From positions 496,001 to 560,000 of the forward strand of contig NZ_CP186485.1 of the NCBI RefSeq assembly GCF_049348705.1: DNA of 64,000 nucleotides, written 5' to 3'. Shown piece by piece: positions 44,264 to 52,411 of this stretch; position 1 is the first letter of the stretch; the number at the start of each line of letters is the position of its first letter. A model generated the notes under the pieces. That model did no database searches. It was not told the origin of the DNA and was given only the letters and a program-made list of their open reading frames with translations. This stretch comes from Paracoxiella cheracis (GTDB taxonomy: Bacteria > Pseudomonadota > Gammaproteobacteria > Coxiellales > Coxiellaceae). A program made the position numbers and the translations under genes.

Positions 44264-46861
44264 GTGATTGAAGAATCATCACCATCGTGGATTGTTATTA
44301 AATTCGGCGGAACTAGTGTCGCCGACATCGATCGTTGGCGTAATATTGCTGGCATTATCGAACAACGTTTATCAGAAAATTTACGCCCCGTTATTGTTTG
44401 TTCGGCTCCAAGCGGCGTGTCGAATTTATTAGAATCTTTGTTGGAAAAAGCACTGCAGGGTGATCATGAAACTATTTTCAATCAGATTCAAGCTATTTAC
44501 CAAACCTTGGCTCAAGCCATGGCAGTCGATTTTTCAGATTGTTTGCAGAGTTATTTCGATCAGTTATCACGATTAGTGCAGGGCATTTCATTATTAGGTG
44601 AAGTCAGTGCGCGCACCCAAGCGCAAATTATGGCGTACGGTGAAATCATGCTGACTGCTTTAGCCGCTGCGTATTTAAATAGCGTTGGGATTTCCACCCA
44701 CTGGCAAGATGCCCGTGAATTATTAGTCGCAGCGCAATCAGATGGCCACTCACATCGCGAATTTTTATCAGCATATTGTGAGCCACGTTATGATATCGAT
44801 GTGAATCGTCGATTATCCGACGTTGTTGAGCCAGTCATCATCACACAAGGCTTTATCGCAAGCAATGCACAGGGTGAAACCGTGTTGCTGGGTCGAGGTG
44901 GTTCAGACACATCGGCGGCGTATCTTGCTGTATTACTCAATGCAATTCGTTGTGAAATTTGGACGGATGTGCCGGGTATTTACACGGCGAATCCACATCA
45001 AATTCCAGAGGCGCGTTTTTTGAAGCGTCTCGATTATGATGAAGCGCAAGAAATTGCCTCGATGGGCGGCAAAGTATTGCATCCCAATTGCATCGCACCG
45101 CTTAAAATACAAGGTATTCCGTTGTATGTGAAATACACGCCTCATCCACAACGAGAAGGCACATTGATTTCTTTCGAAGGCGATCGCACGAATGTACAAA
45201 TCAAATCGATATTGACACGATATGGTGTGATGTTAATTTCGATTGAAACCGTGAGAATGTGGCAACAAGTAGGTTTTTTGGCAGACGTATTTCAATGCTT
45301 TAAAAAACGTGGCATTTCAATTGATTTAGTTTCCACGTCAGAGTCCAGCGTGACGGTGTCACTGGATGGCAACATTAATAATCAAAACCAGTGCAGCATC
45401 GAGCGCTTGCTAAACGATTTAAGTCAATTTGCACAAGCAAAGGTAATCGGTCCTTGTGCTTCGATAAGTTTGGTCGGTCACAATATTCGCGCCATTTTGC
45501 ATCGATTGGGTTTTGCGTTTGAGGTTTTTGAGGAGCAACAAATTCATTTATTATCCCAGGCAGCCAATGATTTGAATTTAACGTTTGTGGTTGATGAAGA
45601 TCAGGCACAGCGCCTCGCGCAAAAACTTCATAATCTATTGATCGAACAAACTGAAGCGAGCTATTACTTTAATCAAAGTTGGGTGCAAGAGTTTGGTGAG
45701 ACTTCAAAAACAGAAGAATCTTGGTGGCAGTTGCGAAGAAATAAACTGTTAGAAGTAGCCGCTCAAGACTCGCCACTGTATGTATACGATGAAAATACGT
45801 TGACGAATTCAATTAACGCTTTAAAAGCGTGCGATGCGATCGATCAGGTGTTTTATTCAGTTAAAGCAAATCCGCATCCGCAAATCTTGCAGCATTTTTA
45901 TCAATCCGGATTAAATTTTGAATGTGTTTCGTTGGAAGAAGTTAATCATGTACTGACATTGTGTCCGAACATCGATCGCCATCGCATTTTATTTACACCC
46001 AATTTTGCTCCGCGTGAAGAGTATGAAAAAGCGCTGGCCTTAAAAATCAATGTCACGTTAGATAATGTATATCCCTTGGAACATTGGCCAGATTTATTTG
46101 TCGATAGTGAGTTATTTATTCGTATCGATACCGGTGAAGGCTATGGGCATCACAAACATGTTGTCACTTGCGGCAGCGGATCGAAGTTTGGTATTCCTTT
46201 ATCAAAGCTTGATCAGTTGCGTAAATTGATTAAGCAACACCGCATTAAAGTGGTAGGATTACATGCGCACTCAGGTAGTGGTATTTTGGATTCGCAAGCC
46301 TGGAAAGGCGTGTCGTTACAATTGAGCGAGCTATTGGCCGATTTTCCGGATGCAAGTATCATTGATATTGGCGGCGGTTTTGGCGTGGTCGAAAAACCCG
46401 GGCAAAAACCCTTAGATTTAGTAGCCGTGAATGCCTCTTTGCAAGCCATCAAAGCCACGCATCCTGGAATTTCCATTTGGATTGAACCGGGGCGTTTTTT
46501 AGTGGCACAAGCTGGAGTGTTGTTAGCAAGAGTCACGCAGATCAAACAAAAAGGTGACATGCAGTTTGTAGGCATTGAGACGGGTATGAATTCGTTGATT
46601 CGACCCGCATTGTATGGCGCTTATCATGAAATCGTTAATTTATCTCGTTTAGATGAACCTAAAACGCAAATGGTGAATGTCGTTGGGCCTATCTGTGAAA
46701 CTGGCGATACGCTCGGTTATTCACGACTCATTCCCAAAACTCAAGAGGGCGATTTTTTGTTAATCGCGAATGTAGGCGCCTACGGACATTGCATGAGTTC
46801 GCATTATAATTTGCGAGTGCCGGCTAAAGAATATTTTTTGCATACTCTCTGGTGCAATTGA
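44264..46861 (+). CDS. Bifunctional aspartate kinase / diaminopimelate decarboxylase (LysC-LysA fusion)
   Basis: An 865-residue fusion of the first and last enzymes of lysine synthesis. Residues 1-470 are an aspartokinase (KFGGTSVADIDRWRNI, GRGGSDTSAAYLA, then ACT-domain segments with TSESSVTVSLD). Residues about 490-865 are a fold-III DAP decarboxylase with the PLP lysine K534 in FYSVKANPHPQ, IIDIGGGFG, WIEPGRFLVA and GPICETGDTLG. Known in Xanthomonas and in Legionellales. The GTG at 44264 follows GGAGAG. It probably gives lysine and meso-DAP, matching the adjacent murA. The two active sites may be coupled by the ACT domains. Confidence 0.94.
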   Translation: MIEESSPSWIVIKFGGTSVADIDRWRNIAGIIEQRLSENLRPVIVCSAPSGVSNLLESLLEKALQGDHETIFNQIQAIYQTLAQAMAVDFSDCLQSYFDQLSRLVQGISLLGEVSARTQAQIMAYGEIMLTALAAAYLNSVGISTHWQDARELLVAAQSDGHSHREFLSAYCEPRYDIDVNRRLSDVVEPVIITQGFIASNAQGETVLLGRGGSDTSAAYLAVLLNAIRCEIWTDVPGIYTANPHQIPEARFLKRLDYDEAQEIASMGGKVLHPNCIAPLKIQGIPLYVKYTPHPQREGTLISFEGDRTNVQIKSILTRYGVMLISIETVRMWQQVGFLADVFQCFKKRGISIDLVSTSESSVTVSLDGNINNQNQCSIERLLNDLSQFAQAKVIGPCASISLVGHNIRAILHRLGFAFEVFEEQQIHLLSQAANDLNLTFVVDEDQAQRLAQKLHNLLIEQTEASYYFNQSWVQEFGETSKTEESWWQLRRNKLLEVAAQDSPLYVYDENTLTNSINALKACDAIDQVFYSVKANPHPQILQHFYQSGLNFECVSLEEVNHVLTLCPNIDRHRILFTPNFAPREEYEKALALKINVTLDNVYPLEHWPDLFVDSELFIRIDTGEGYGHHKHVVTCGSGSKFGIPLSKLDQLRKLIKQHRIKVVGLHAHSGSGILDSQAWKGVSLQLSELLADFPDASIIDIGGGFGVVEKPGQKPLDLVAVNASLQAIKATHPGISIWIEPGRFLVAQAGVLLARVTQIKQKGDMQFVGIETGMNSLIRPALYGAYHEIVNLSRLDEPKTQMVNVVGPICETGDTLGYSRLIPKTQEGDFLLIANVGAYGHCMSSHYNLRVPAKEYFLHTLWCN

Positions 46862-46874
46862 AATGAAATAGCTG

Positions 46875-47402
46875 CTATGGCTGTTGAACTTTTTTCGAAA
46901 AGAATAACAGCGAAATTCCAAACAAGAGCAAATTAATTCCCACGAGTAGTCCGATAAACCAGCTCGAAATGGATGGCCATTTTATCCAAATCAGAATGGA
47001 CAAAATGATCGAGACAATCCCGCTCACGACCAAGAAGCCCCAGTTGTTTGAAATGGGTTTGATTTGAATACCCATGGCAATTTGCGTGATGCCTTGAAAC
47101 AAAAAGAAGATGCCGAGTAACAATGTTAAAAACATCATGCCGTGAAGGGGGTATAACAGTAGTAAAATCCCGATGATGATCGCTAACAAACAGTTGATTA
47201 ATGAAATCCAAAAGGATGAGGCTTTAACGCCTTTAAAGGTGCGATAGAGTTGAATGATTCCGCCAATCAAAAGGATCCACCCGATCAGCAACGTCAAGCT
47301 GAGTGTGGTGAATGCAGGAAGAAATATGGCTAATATGCCGAGAATAATGAGAACGATGCCTTCCAAGACATAGTGTTTACGATGGTGTTGTGCACTGTCC
47401 AT
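46875..47402 (-). CDS. HdeD-like (DUF308) membrane protein
   Basis: A 175-residue protein with six hydrophobic segments in three pairs. The first pair (VLEGIVLIILGILAIFLPAF and LLIGWILLIGGIIQLYRTF) fits the DUF308/HdeD family, associated in E. coli with acid resistance; its role here is unknown. The ATG at 47402 has AAGGAG before it, so it is preferred over an upstream frame starting at 47426. Convergent with lysCA, whose stop lies 13 bases away. Confidence 0.85.
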   Translation of the reverse strand: MDSAQHHRKHYVLEGIVLIILGILAIFLPAFTTLSLTLLIGWILLIGGIIQLYRTFKGVKASSFWISLINCLLAIIIGILLLLYPLHGMMFLTLLLGIFFLFQGITQIAMGIQIKPISNNWGFLVVSGIVSIILSILIWIKWPSISSWFIGLLVGINLLLFGISLLFFSKKVQQP

Positions 47403-47534
47403 GTGACGTCTCCTTAGTGAGTTCAACTTATTGTTACTGTAGCGGTAATTAGCATTGTAAGCAAGTTCCTGTTAACTAATTACTTTGTAGGAAGGAACGT
47501 CCATCTTTGGTTAATCTGGACTGAAGGTTAAGGA

Positions 47535-47662
47535 GTATCCCTTGCTTGCCCTGAGGTCGGTAATCGTTTCCGTGCTCAAACAAGCTTCCGCTCGCTTCGC
47601 TTGCTCCAGCCAACTGCGCGCGAAAACGACCACCTCCCCGGGCGCAAGGAATACAACTGTTT
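47535..47662 (+). repeat. Foldback repeat family A, copy 1
   Basis: The element begins GTATCCCTTGCTTGCCC and ends GGGCGCAAGGAATAC plus AACTGTTT; these ends are imperfect inverted repeats. The palindrome extends inward (GAGGTCGGTAATCGTTT against the reverse of AAAACGACCACCTC). Copy 2 follows after about 11 bases. Confidence 0.88.
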
Positions 47663-47673
47663 TAATTAAAAAG

Positions 47674-47802
47674 GTATCCCTTGCTTGCCCTGAGGTCGGT
47701 GATCGTTTCCGTGCTCAAACAAGCTTCCGCATCGCTTCGCTTGCTTCAGCCAACTGCGCGCGAAAACGACCACCTCCCCGGGCGCAAGGAATACAACTGT
47801 TT
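47674..47802 (+). repeat. Foldback repeat family A, copy 2
   Basis: Nearly identical to copy 1, with a handful of substitutions and one inserted base (GCATCGC against GCTCGC). The pair is in direct orientation with a period of 139-140 bases, so it is a recent tandem duplication. Confidence 0.88.
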
Positions 47803-47805
47803 AAT

Positions 47806-47861
47806 AAAAACGAGCCAGCGCAATGTATAGATAATACATGAGCATGGCGAGGCTCGTTTTT
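47806..47861. terminator. Perfect stem-loop with T-run, possible terminator
   Basis: AAAAACGAGCC (47806-47816) and GGCTCGTTTTT (47851-47861) are exact reverse complements; the loop has its own ATGTAT/ATACAT stem. A-run before and T-run after give the form of a bidirectional terminator, but no gene ends nearby. Confidence 0.45.
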
Positions 47862-47915
47862 CGCGGGAAATCACCCGCAAATGACGCTCCACATCCCGAG
47901 GGCACATAGTCTTGA

Positions 47916-48044
47916 ATTTCAATTGCTTGGCTTACGCGATTGGTGTTACTGTTTTTCGGGAATCGCCGTCCTTGGCTGCTAAGTACTTCCATGGTACTTA
48001 CGCCCGCAAAACAGTAACCCCAATCTCTCTGCCGCAATTGAAAT
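47916..48044 (+). repeat. Foldback repeat family B, full copy
   Basis: Ends ATTTCAATTGC and GCAATTGAAAT are inverted. Inside, GTGTTACTGTTTTTCGGG pairs with CCCGCAAAACAGTAACCCC. Related copies are at 61218-61347 and, shortened and inverted, at 22317-22395. Confidence 0.85.
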
Positions 48045-48080
48045 GCTGTTTGAGAGTGGATGACTCAACGTAACCTCGTC

Positions 48081-48123
48081 ATCCCGGAAATTTTGCATAG
48101 GGAAATGCAAAATTATCCGGGAT
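48081..48123. repeat. Hairpin with 18-bp arms
   Basis: ATCCCGGAAATTTTGCAT (from 48081) pairs with ATGCAAAATTATCCGGGAT (to 48123), with one mismatch or bulge and a five-base loop AGGGA. Confidence 0.75.
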
Positions 48124-48153
48124 CCAAACGGTTATCAGGGATGAGAAAAAATC

Positions 48154-48238
48154 ATGTCATTTCGAGCAACGCGAGAAATCTCAAACGTGTGGCGCTGTGC
48201 TTTGGTCACGAGACTCCTCGCTTCACTCGGAGTGACAT
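48154..48238 (+). repeat. Foldback repeat family C
   Basis: ATGTCATTTCGAGCAACGCG at the left and CGCTTCACTCGGAGTGACAT at the right are imperfect inverted ends of an 85-bp unit. The half-unit at 16001-16028 (GTTATTCCGAGCAACGCGAG) is related. This kind of GAGCAACGCGAG / CTCGCTTCACTCGG repeat is widespread between bacterial genes. Confidence 0.75.
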
Positions 48239-48283
48239 GGTTTGGGATGACACGTGAGCGCTCCCACTTGGCAGGTTGAAAAA

Positions 48284-51200
48284 TTAACTTTGAGGAACTC
48301 GCTGTCTGATGCGTTTCAAGAAATTCTTGAGCTTAGCCGCATAGCTGTAAGTGACAGGTACGACGACGAGTGAAAAGAAAGTTCCAAAGAATAGGCCGCC
48401 AATGATGACCGTCCCGATTTGACGTCGGCTTTCAGCGCTCGCTCCCGAGGCAAATAACAAGGGCAGCGCCCCAAAAATCATGGCGGCTGTCGTCATTAAA
48501 ATCGGGCGAAGGCGAATCGAAGCGGCTTTCACCAAAGCCTCTTTCATTTCTACGCCTTCTTCTTGCAGTTTATTCGCGAACTGTGTGATGAGAATTCCGT
48601 GTTTGGAAATCAAGCCGATCAGGGTAACGAGGCCGATATCGGTATACATATTCAATGTCCCGCCGATAACTTTTAATGATAATATAGCGCCCACAATTGA
48701 TAATGGCACGGCGAGCATGATGATGAAAGGATCGAGAAAACTTTCAAATTGGGCCGCTAACACGAGATAAATAAATACGAGTGCCAGTAAGAAAATAAGT
48801 CCCATGCTGTTGCTGGATTCTAATAAATTCTCAGCTTGACCCGTGAACGCGTAGTTGATATCACTCGGTAAAATGGATGGTAATTCTTTTTGTAGATAGT
48901 TTACAACCGTACCCAAATCATAGCCGGGCTTTAACTGTGCTGCAATTTGAGCCGCACGTAAGCGATTGTAATGGGGGAGTGTTTCCTGTGATAGAACAGG
49001 TGTCAACGTCACTAAATTGCTTAATGGAACTAATTCGTTGGTGGAGTTGTTCACGTAAAATTTATCGATGCTATTTAAATTATGTAACTCATTTTGTAGT
49101 GCTTGCACGTAAACATTATAGGTTTTTCCATCCATATCAAATGTGGATATATTGCTGCCGCCCATCAATGCAGCCATGGTGTCATCGATATCTTTTACGG
49201 TAACGTTGAGTTTACCCGCCAATTCGCGATTCACGGTCATATCATATTGTTGGCTGCCATAGGAAACGTTGACGTCCACTTCTTGAAATCCCGGATAAGA
49301 TTTAAGCTTATTGACAATTGCGGTGGCGTCTTTTGACAGTTGTTTATAGCCTAGTGAACCCACCAAATAGAATTCGAGCTGATGCTGCATGCTGCCACCG
49401 AAAGAAGGTGCAAATGCAGAGACATATAAACCTGGAAGTTGTGCAATTTTCGTGTTGATCGAATTGGCGATTTGTTGGGCGCTTTGAGTGCGCTGATTAT
49501 ATGGTTTTAGCGTCGCAAAAGCTGCATTGAATGACTGTGCGTCAGTATCAGCGATATAAACGAATGATGCTACATTGGGATTACCTACGATGATACTTGA
49601 TGCCTGTTCCAACTGATCACCTAAAAATTTAATGCTGGCGTTAGGAGGTGCTGAATTTGAACCCGCGACGATTAAGCCCATATCTTCGGGAGGCATGAAG
49701 TCCATGGGTATGTGTTTGAAAAGAAAAAAGCCACCAACCGCAATTAATACAGCGGCAAGCACGATCAATATCCGCATTTTTAAAATATGAATTAAGACAT
49801 TTCCATAACCCTTGGCCATGCGATCATAGAATTGTTCGACAAAATGTCCGTAGCCTTTTGCTTCGCGAACATTGCCTTTCAGAAAGCGCGAACACATCAT
49901 TGGAGATAACGTGAGTGCCACAAAACCCGAAATTAATACGGCACCAGCGAGCGTAAACGAAAAGGAGCGAAATATATTGGCTGCTTGATTGTGCATTAAT
50001 CCAATTGGCGCATAAACTGCGGCCAAAGTAATAGTCATCGCAATGACTGGAAATGTAATTTCTTTGGAACCCTTAATGGCAGCCACGAGTGGTTTTTCGC
50101 CATTTTCAATGTGACGATAAATATTTTCGAGCATCACAATTGCATCGTCCACCACCAAACCAATCGACAACACTAAGGCTAATAAGGTAATGACGTTAAT
50201 AGTAAAGCCGAGTAGATACATTAAACCGAAGGTTGCGATGACACACACGGGTATGGTGGCAATGGGAATAATAACGGTGCGCAGTTGTCCCAAGAAAATA
50301 AAAATAACAGCAATCACACAAAGAATGGCAATAGCGATAGCGACATAAACCTCATGAACGCTTGCATTCATAAACACAGAAATATCGAACGAATGCACAA
50401 TTTTCATGCCCGCGGGTAAATCGGGTTGTATGCTTTTAAGGAAATCATTGACCTGTTTTGCAGCATCCATCGGATTGGCATCCGTGGCATTGTTGATGCT
50501 GAGTAGCACACCGCGTTGGCCATTCAACTTAACGATGCTTTCCTCGCTGCTATCGTTACCGAGTTTTGCATAGCCAATGTCTTTAATACGGATGATGTTA
50601 CCGTTATCATTTTTTACAATGATGTTGTTAAACTGTGATGCGGTTGTTAGTTTGGTAACGGCGGTAATTGGATAGTTGATCGTGTTGCCTTTCAGCTCAC
50701 CTGCTGGTAATTCGAGATTGCTATTTTGAATGGCTGCAATGACTTGGTTAATACTCAAGCCTCGCGCGGCTATTTTTTGAGGGTCAATCCAAATGCGCAT
50801 GGCATATTGATCTGCCCCAACTTCTTGAACGTTTGCGATACCGGGAATTTGTTCCATTTTATCGACTACATATCTGTCTAGGTAATCTCGAGTTGCATCG
50901 ACATCACCGTGGGGGACGGTGAAACCGACATCCATCATTTCCATGTTACCCCAACCGACTTGTACCATCGGTGCATCGATGTTATTGGGTAATTGTGATC
51001 GCGCTTGGTCTACCTTGTCGCGGATTTGATTCGCAACTTCTTCGACATTGGTGCCATATTTAACCGAAATCTTAACGAGACTCGAGCCTTGATAACTGTC
51101 TGATTGAATTGTATCGATGCCTTGTATGCCACTCACAGCTTTTTCTAAAGGTGTGGTAATACTCGATTCGACTAATTTTGTACTCGCGCCTGGATAACTG

Positions 51201-51346
51201 GTGGTGATGTTAATCGTGTCCTGTTCGAATTTCGGGAAAAAGCGCGTATCAAGATAATTAAACCCCATGACGCCAACGACGACTAAGATGAGACTTAACA
51301 CGATGGCGAGAACAGGGCGTTTAATACATATTTCTGAAAGGTTCAT
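48284..51346 (-). CDS. RND efflux transporter, HAE1 family
   Basis: Inner-membrane proton-driven pump of 1020 residues. It opens MNLSEICIKRPVLAIVLSLIL, and the proton-relay Asp pair is at about residue 400 (SIGLVVDDAIVMLEN). Twelve transmembrane helices flank two large periplasmic loops, and the C-terminus is basic. It is nearer the MexF/MdtB/VexF-like, single-adaptor group than AcrB in length. The adaptor gene precedes it by 6 bases in the same operon. No outer-membrane channel gene is adjacent, so it probably uses a TolC encoded elsewhere. Confidence 0.94.
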   Translation of the reverse strand: MNLSEICIKRPVLAIVLSLILVVVGVMGFNYLDTRFFPKFEQDTINITTSYPGASTKLVESSITTPLEKAVSGIQGIDTIQSDSYQGSSLVKISVKYGTNVEEVANQIRDKVDQARSQLPNNIDAPMVQVGWGNMEMMDVGFTVPHGDVDATRDYLDRYVVDKMEQIPGIANVQEVGADQYAMRIWIDPQKIAARGLSINQVIAAIQNSNLELPAGELKGNTINYPITAVTKLTTASQFNNIIVKNDNGNIIRIKDIGYAKLGNDSSEESIVKLNGQRGVLLSINNATDANPMDAAKQVNDFLKSIQPDLPAGMKIVHSFDISVFMNASVHEVYVAIAIAILCVIAVIFIFLGQLRTVIIPIATIPVCVIATFGLMYLLGFTINVITLLALVLSIGLVVDDAIVMLENIYRHIENGEKPLVAAIKGSKEITFPVIAMTITLAAVYAPIGLMHNQAANIFRSFSFTLAGAVLISGFVALTLSPMMCSRFLKGNVREAKGYGHFVEQFYDRMAKGYGNVLIHILKMRILIVLAAVLIAVGGFFLFKHIPMDFMPPEDMGLIVAGSNSAPPNASIKFLGDQLEQASSIIVGNPNVASFVYIADTDAQSFNAAFATLKPYNQRTQSAQQIANSINTKIAQLPGLYVSAFAPSFGGSMQHQLEFYLVGSLGYKQLSKDATAIVNKLKSYPGFQEVDVNVSYGSQQYDMTVNRELAGKLNVTVKDIDDTMAALMGGSNISTFDMDGKTYNVYVQALQNELHNLNSIDKFYVNNSTNELVPLSNLVTLTPVLSQETLPHYNRLRAAQIAAQLKPGYDLGTVVNYLQKELPSILPSDINYAFTGQAENLLESSNSMGLIFLLALVFIYLVLAAQFESFLDPFIIMLAVPLSIVGAILSLKVIGGTLNMYTDIGLVTLIGLISKHGILITQFANKLQEEGVEMKEALVKAASIRLRPILMTTAAMIFGALPLLFASGASAESRRQIGTVIIGGLFFGTFFSLVVVPVTYSYAAKLKNFLKRIRQRVPQS

Positions 51347-51352
51347 GCGTGT

Positions 51353-52411
51353 TTAAACCCTTTTGGGTTGTGCAACTTTAACTTTACTACCGTCTTTTAG
51401 TAAGAGTTGACCCTTGGTAATGATTCGATCCTGAGCATTAAGGCCTTCCATAATTTGAACTTTTCCATTAATGCGTTCGCCAATTTTAACGGGCACGGAA
51501 ACGGCTTTATTATTTTTTACCACAAATACACGATGACCACTAAGATCTGCATTCACACTATCTTCAGGCACCAAAATGGCATTTTTTTCTGTGCCTAGCG
51601 TTTGTGTAACATTAACAAACTGTCCGGGTTTCAATTCGTTGTCACTGTTATCCAAGATGGCTTGTACCTGAATCGTTTGTGAATCGGGATCAACGCTAGG
51701 AGCGATGAATGAAACTTTCGCAGGTAATGTGACGCCGGGTAAGAAGTCTGCTGTGATCATTACGGACTGGCCCACCTTTAGTTTTGGTGCATAAAAGCTT
51801 GGCAATGAATAAACGACTTTTAAATGTTGTTGATCGACTAGGCTAACGAGTTTTTGTCCAGCGGTGACATAATCGCCTAGACTAAATGATTTAGCGCCGA
51901 GATAGCCTGTAAAAGGTGCTGTTAAGCTCATATCACTCAATAATGTTTGATTTGTTTTGACGAGTGCTTGGTTTTTTTCGTTGGTGACTTTGTCTTGATA
52001 GACGACCGTTTGAAGAATCAGCCCCTTTTTATACGCTTTCACATCTCGATCGTATCGTAATTGACTCATCTTTGCCTCGGCTTTCGCAGAAGCGAGATCA
52101 TCGATTTCTTTGCTCGAATCTAATTTAATTAAAAGGGTGCCCTTTTTAACAAATTGACCGTCTTTAAATAATATTGCTGTAACATATCCTGCCGCTTTTG
52201 GGCTAATGTTTGTTGACTGATTCGCGGCGAGATTACCCGTTGCCGTCGCAATAACGGGGATATTGGTTACTTCAACGGGACTGATTTGGACCACTGTGGC
52301 CAGTTCGTGTGTTACTGGCTTGATCTGTTTGTGCGAAAAAACTAAAACGATGACCGCAACACACGCGACAGCAGTGATGCCAGTTAATATTATTTTACTA
52401 CGCTTTTTCAT
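51353..52411 (-). CDS. RND efflux periplasmic adaptor (membrane fusion protein)
   Basis: Adaptor of 352 residues with an N-terminal helix (ILTGITAVACVAVIVLVFSH), a lipoyl half-motif (GYVTAILFKDGQFVKKGTLL), a short alpha hairpin, the second lipoyl half (LTAPFTGYLGAKSFSLGDYV) and the beta-barrel (VMITADFLPGVTLPAKVSFI). It has no lipobox, so it is anchored by the helix. Its first four bases overlap the end of the protease gene upstream. Confidence 0.93.
   Translation of the reverse strand: MKKRSKIILTGITAVACVAVIVLVFSHKQIKPVTHELATVVQISPVEVTNIPVIATATGNLAANQSTNISPKAAGYVTAILFKDGQFVKKGTLLIKLDSSKEIDDLASAKAEAKMSQLRYDRDVKAYKKGLILQTVVYQDKVTNEKNQALVKTNQTLLSDMSLTAPFTGYLGAKSFSLGDYVTAGQKLVSLVDQQHLKVVYSLPSFYAPKLKVGQSVMITADFLPGVTLPAKVSFIAPSVDPDSQTIQVQAILDNSDNELKPGQFVNVTQTLGTEKNAILVPEDSVNADLSGHRVFVVKNNKAVSVPVKIGERINGKVQIMEGLNAQDRIITKGQLLLKDGSKVKVAQPKRV

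Larger units (their letters stand above)
47403..48283. other. Gene-free cluster of foldback repeats
   Basis: No gene in 880 bases. From left: the hdeD promoter region, two tandem copies of a 128-bp foldback element (47535-47662 and 47674-47802), a perfect stem AAAAACGAGCC/GGCTCGTTTTT (47806-47861), a GCGGG/CCCGC stem near 47863-47878, a 129-bp foldback element (47916-48044), a perfect 18-bp-arm hairpin (48081-48123) and an 85-bp foldback element (48154-48238). Short open frames across it are artefacts of the repeats. Confidence 0.85.

Noticed and set aside
47535..47802. Two long near-identical direct repeats, considered as a CRISPR array
   Set aside because: Only two units of about 128 bp with a spacer of about 11 bp and inverted ends; array repeats are short and spacers comparable in length. 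A foldback element duplicated in tandem explains it.
47542..47841. A 99-codon open frame on the plus strand
   Set aside because: It runs through both copies of the repeat and is repeat-derived; no ribosome binding site and no protein-like composition.
47917..48044. Family-B element considered as the end of a transposon related to the IS at 12.2 kb
   Set aside because: The ends differ (ATTTCAATTGC against AATTGGACTTTGG) and the internal sequences are unrelated.
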